NCBI GenBank assembly: GCA_934589325.1
Contig: CAKTNU010000077.1
Location: forward strand, 1 to 8,101
Length of the DNA stretch: 8,101 nucleotides
Direction of reading: 5' to 3'
From: an uncultured Oscillospiraceae bacterium
GTDB lineage: Bacteria; Bacillota_A; Clostridia; Oscillospirales; Oscillospiraceae
Position 1 is the first letter of the stretch. The number at the start of each line of letters is the position of its first letter. Of the stretch, positions 6,148-8,101 are shown piece by piece. A model generated the notes under the pieces. That model did not search any database, was not told where the DNA came from, and worked only from the letters and a program-made list of their open reading frames with translations. Both the position numbers and the translations under genes were made by a program.

Positions 6148-7617
6148 TCATTTTTCTCCTGACCTGTTCCTGCCGCGGAATACAGTCGCGTTCAGCAGCT
6201 CTGCGGCCAGCGCATCCTTGGTGATTATCAGATACGCAGCATACAGCGCGACGCATACCGCTATTATCACCGCAATATTAAGCCAATAGTTCATGTGCAG
6301 GCTTCGGATAAGCAGGGCCGTCGGAATAAATAATGCTGAGGCAGCAATATACCCGCAGCTCCGTCTTGAGAATATCCTGGAATCCACGCCGAGCTTCTTC
6401 ACAGCATATATATGGCATGTGATGACAAACAGCATAATTGCAAGCGTGGTCGTCGCAAGGGATGTCATGACCGTAAAGCAGCCCAGCACGGCAAGAATAA
6501 CATTCATGATGAGATTCACGACACCGAACAGCGCCAGCATTATCACCTGCTGCTTCTCCCGCGAATTGACGTACATTACGAGGTTATTCAATATCGACTG
6601 ATATGACAGCGCGATACGGGATATCGCTGCGAGTATCAGCACCGGCCATGTATATGTGTACACATCGAGCGTGTACAGCTGCATTATCTCCTTGGCAAGC
6701 ACTATAAAGCCGAAATTTATCGGGATAACGAGCGCAAGATATTTCTCCGCCGTCATTGCAAGCACCTGCTCATATTCGCCGCGCTTTCCTTCGCCGAGCA
6801 ATGCCGAGGTCCTCGGTATGGCAACGTTTATCAGCGCCAGCGGAACGGCGGACACCATGCCGACCATATTTGTCGGAATGAAATATTCAGTAACGGCAAT
6901 ATCGCTCACCAGCGGCGAGAGCATGATCTTATCGAGCTGGAAATAGAATATATCGACATTTGCGATGATCAGAGAGACGACAAGGGGAAACAGGTGCTTT
7001 TTTATTTTAATGCCGCCGAAGTCAAAGTGCACGTCCTGACGGATCTTGATATAGCTCAGGATATTATTGACGAACACCGTCATCGAAATGACGATGGCAT
7101 AGGGCACAACATCCTCCGGCTTGCGGACAAATATGAATATCGACGCCAGATAGCCGATACGGACAAGTATCGTCTTTATCATGATGAAGCGATAGTTTTC
7201 CTTCGCCTCGTTCGCAAACTCCACATAGAACATATTCGCCGCGAACTGTATAATAAATACAAGGTAGACGTATATCTCTATCTGTGTGCCCGAGCGCCAG
7301 AATGCGTAGCCGATGTACAGAGCCATTGCAAGGCCGTTTGAGACAATACCGATAAGGAACAGGCTCGTGAACAGCCGGTTCATAGCTGCCGGATCATCCC
7401 TGACACGGCTTATCTCACGCACACCGTAATTGTATATACCGAACGACGCAAGCGTGAGAATGACACTGAACTCTGTATAAACTCGGTTATATATGCCGTA
7501 AAGCTCCTCGCTCAGAAGTCCGTTGATATACGGTCCGACAAGCAGCGGCACAACAAGATTGAAAATATTCAAAAGAGCTTTATATATGCCGTTGCGTGTG
7601 AGTGATCTGTCCTGCAT
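6148..7617 (-). CDS. Wzx-type oligosaccharide flippase (MOP superfamily)
   Basis: Wzx-type proteins move lipid-linked oligosaccharides from the inner to the outer face of the cytoplasmic membrane. The product has 489 residues, the usual length, with about 12-14 hydrophobic segments throughout. The N-terminal part (SLTRNGIYKALLNIFNLVVP, 5-24, then GPYINGLLSEELYGIYNRV, 28-46) is typical of the polysaccharide biosynthesis branch. ANVDIFYFQLDKIMLSPL (219-236) matches the family's conserved 'xxDKxML' segment in the middle of the protein. The C-terminus (about 467-489) is cytoplasmic and basic. It is the first gene of the four-gene operon, with the promoter at 7663-7691 and an AAGG-type ribosome binding site 6 nt before ATG 7617. 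A MATE-type drug exporter is less likely given the three adjacent glycosyltransferase or ligase genes. Substrate is unknown. Confidence 0.93.
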   Translation of the reverse strand: MQDRSLTRNGIYKALLNIFNLVVPLLVGPYINGLLSEELYGIYNRVYTEFSVILTLASFGIYNYGVREISRVRDDPAAMNRLFTSLFLIGIVSNGLAMALYIGYAFWRSGTQIEIYVYLVFIIQFAANMFYVEFANEAKENYRFIMIKTILVRIGYLASIFIFVRKPEDVVPYAIVISMTVFVNNILSYIKIRQDVHFDFGGIKIKKHLFPLVVSLIIANVDIFYFQLDKIMLSPLVSDIAVTEYFIPTNMVGMVSAVPLALINVAIPRTSALLGEGKRGEYEQVLAMTAEKYLALVIPINFGFIVLAKEIMQLYTLDVYTYTWPVLILAAISRIALSYQSILNNLVMYVNSREKQQVIMLALFGVVNLIMNVILAVLGCFTVMTSLATTTLAIMLFVITCHIYAVKKLGVDSRIFSRRSCGYIAASALFIPTALLIRSLHMNYWLNIAVIIAVCVALYAAYLIITKDALAAELLNATVFRGRNRSGEK

Positions 7618-7662
7618 GGCTCGCCTTTCGTATCCTGTAATAATGTTCCGCAGTGATTGTTT

Positions 7663-7691
7663 ATTTTACTATTTTTCTCCCTCAAAGTAAA
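7663..7691 (-). promoter_or_regulatory. Promoter of the polysaccharide operon
   Basis: On the minus strand, TTTACT (-35, 7686-7691) and TAAAAT (-10, 7663-7668) are 17 bp apart in an AT-rich stretch. Transcription would begin near 7656 and leave about 39 nt before ATG 7617. It lies downstream of the rplS terminator, so the operon has its own transcription start. Confidence 0.68.
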
Positions 7692-7695
7692 GTGA

Positions 7696-7712
7696 ACAAT
7701 TCTTAAAATTGT
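7696..7712. promoter_or_regulatory. Inverted repeat just upstream of the operon promoter, possible operator
   Basis: ACAATT (7696-7701) and AATTGT (7707-7712) form 6-bp arms around 5 nt, 4 bp upstream of the -35 box. The position suits a regulator site, but short AT-rich palindromes are common by chance and no known regulator motif is recognised. Confidence 0.3.
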
Positions 7713-7730
7713 GCCGCCGAAGATGGCACA
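7710..7730. repeat. Small inverted repeat TGTGCC/GGCACA
   Basis: TGTGCC (7710-7715) and GGCACA (7725-7730) can form a 6-bp stem with a 9-nt loop. It lies between the operon promoter and the rplS terminator and partly shares bases with the palindrome at 7696-7712. The function is unknown. Confidence 0.3.
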
Positions 7731-7737
7731 GCAAACT

Positions 7738-7773
7738 AAAAAGCATCTTTCGACATATCGAAAGATGCTTTTT
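7738..7773 (-). terminator. Rho-independent terminator after rplS
   Basis: A perfect 16-bp stem (7738-7753 pairs with 7758-7773) closes the 4-nt loop CATA. Read on the minus strand it ends GATGCTTTTTAG, giving the T-run of an intrinsic terminator 25 nt after the rplS stop. The stem's flanking A and T runs make it symmetric, so it could also act in the other direction. It separates rplS transcription from the polysaccharide operon. Confidence 0.92.
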
Positions 7774-7798
7774 AATCGTTTTGCGGTACAATTTGCGC

Positions 7799-8101
7799 TT
7801 ACAGGCGCTCCTTGACCTTTGCCTTCTTGCCCACGCGGTCACGCAGGTAGTACAGCTTTGCTCTGCGGACCTTGCCCTTGCGGACGGTGGTGACAGAGTC
7901 GATGGAGGGAGAGTGAACCGGGAAGACCTTCTCGCAGCCTACACCGTAGGAAATACGGCGGACGGTGATGGTCTCGTTGATGCCGCCATGCTTTTTGGCA
8001 ATGATAGTGCCTTCAAAAGCCTGGGTACGCTCACGGTTGCCTTCCTTGACGCGAACCATGATGCGCACGGTATCGCCGACGTTCATTTCGGGCAGTTCTT
8101 T
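7799..8101 (-). CDS. rplS: Large-subunit ribosomal protein bL19, 5' end cut by the window edge
   Basis: bL19 is a 50S protein located at the interface with the 30S subunit. The 100 visible residues begin [16 protein letters not shown] and include [44 protein letters not shown] and the C-terminal [21 protein letters not shown], all diagnostic of the family. The Met at 8086 is internal: bL19 proteins are about 115 residues and have a further 13-15 residues ahead of the ELPE segment, so the real start is outside the window. The reading frame is open to the edge. A strong terminator follows. In many Firmicutes rplS ends a cluster with rimM and trmD and is followed by lepB and/or rbgA; here it is followed by the polysaccharide operon. 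Confidence 0.97.
   Translation of the reverse strand, partial: KELPEMNVGDTVRIMVRVKEGNRERTQAFEGTIIAKKHGGINETITVRRISYGVGCEKVFPVHSPSIDSVTTVRKGKVRRAKLYYLRDRVGKKAKVKERL

Noticed and set aside
6994..7341. Plus-strand frame of 115 codons opposite the flippase gene, rich in His, Asp and Tyr
   Set aside because: It lies antisense to the conserved flippase core. Its odd composition is what a reverse-read membrane-protein gene gives.
7799..8086. rplS starting at ATG 8086
   Set aside because: Codons for KELPE continue in frame to the window edge and match the conserved bL19 N-terminal region, so this ATG is internal.

Overview
The window looks like the chromosome of a Gram-positive, Clostridia-like Firmicute. 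This is an inference. It rests on the single-membrane-span type I signal peptidase, an RbgA/YlqF GTPase, strong GGAGG ribosome binding sites, sigma-A-type promoters, and rplS, lepB and rbgA lying on one strand in the usual clostridial order. Base composition looks intermediate. No genus can be named from the sequence alone.

Layout, left to right. 1-1381 (minus strand): rbgA (cut by the left edge) and lepB, joined by an ATGA overlap and read from their own promoter at 1416-1444. 1382-1508: a short divergent intergenic region with two promoters back to back. 1509-2504 (plus): a family 2 glycosyltransferase. 2505-2584: a convergent intergenic region with a perfect 17-bp-stem hairpin that can stop transcription from both sides. 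2585-7617 (minus): a tightly packed four-gene operon, read in the order Wzx-type flippase, GT4 glycosyltransferase, O-antigen ligase/Wzy-like membrane protein, GT2 glycosyltransferase. Its junctions are 1 nt, 2 nt and a 4-bp overlap. 7618-7798: the operon promoter, two small inverted repeats and the rplS terminator. 7799-8101 (minus): rplS, cut at its 5' end by the right edge.

How the genes fit together. The five central genes form a compact cell-surface polysaccharide locus. Three cytoplasmic glycosyltransferases would extend a lipid-linked oligosaccharide, the flippase would move it across the membrane, and the Wzy/ligase-like protein would polymerise or transfer it outside. There is no initiating phosphoglycosyltransferase, nucleotide-sugar synthesis gene or chain-length regulator here, so those functions must come from elsewhere. 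The most notable point is the location. rplS, lepB and rbgA are commonly consecutive in clostridia, and here a surface-glycan cassette of about 6 kb sits between rplS and lepB. The split operon has a strong terminator after rplS and a near-consensus promoter in front of lepB. No integrase, transposase, tRNA, CRISPR array or boundary direct repeat is visible.
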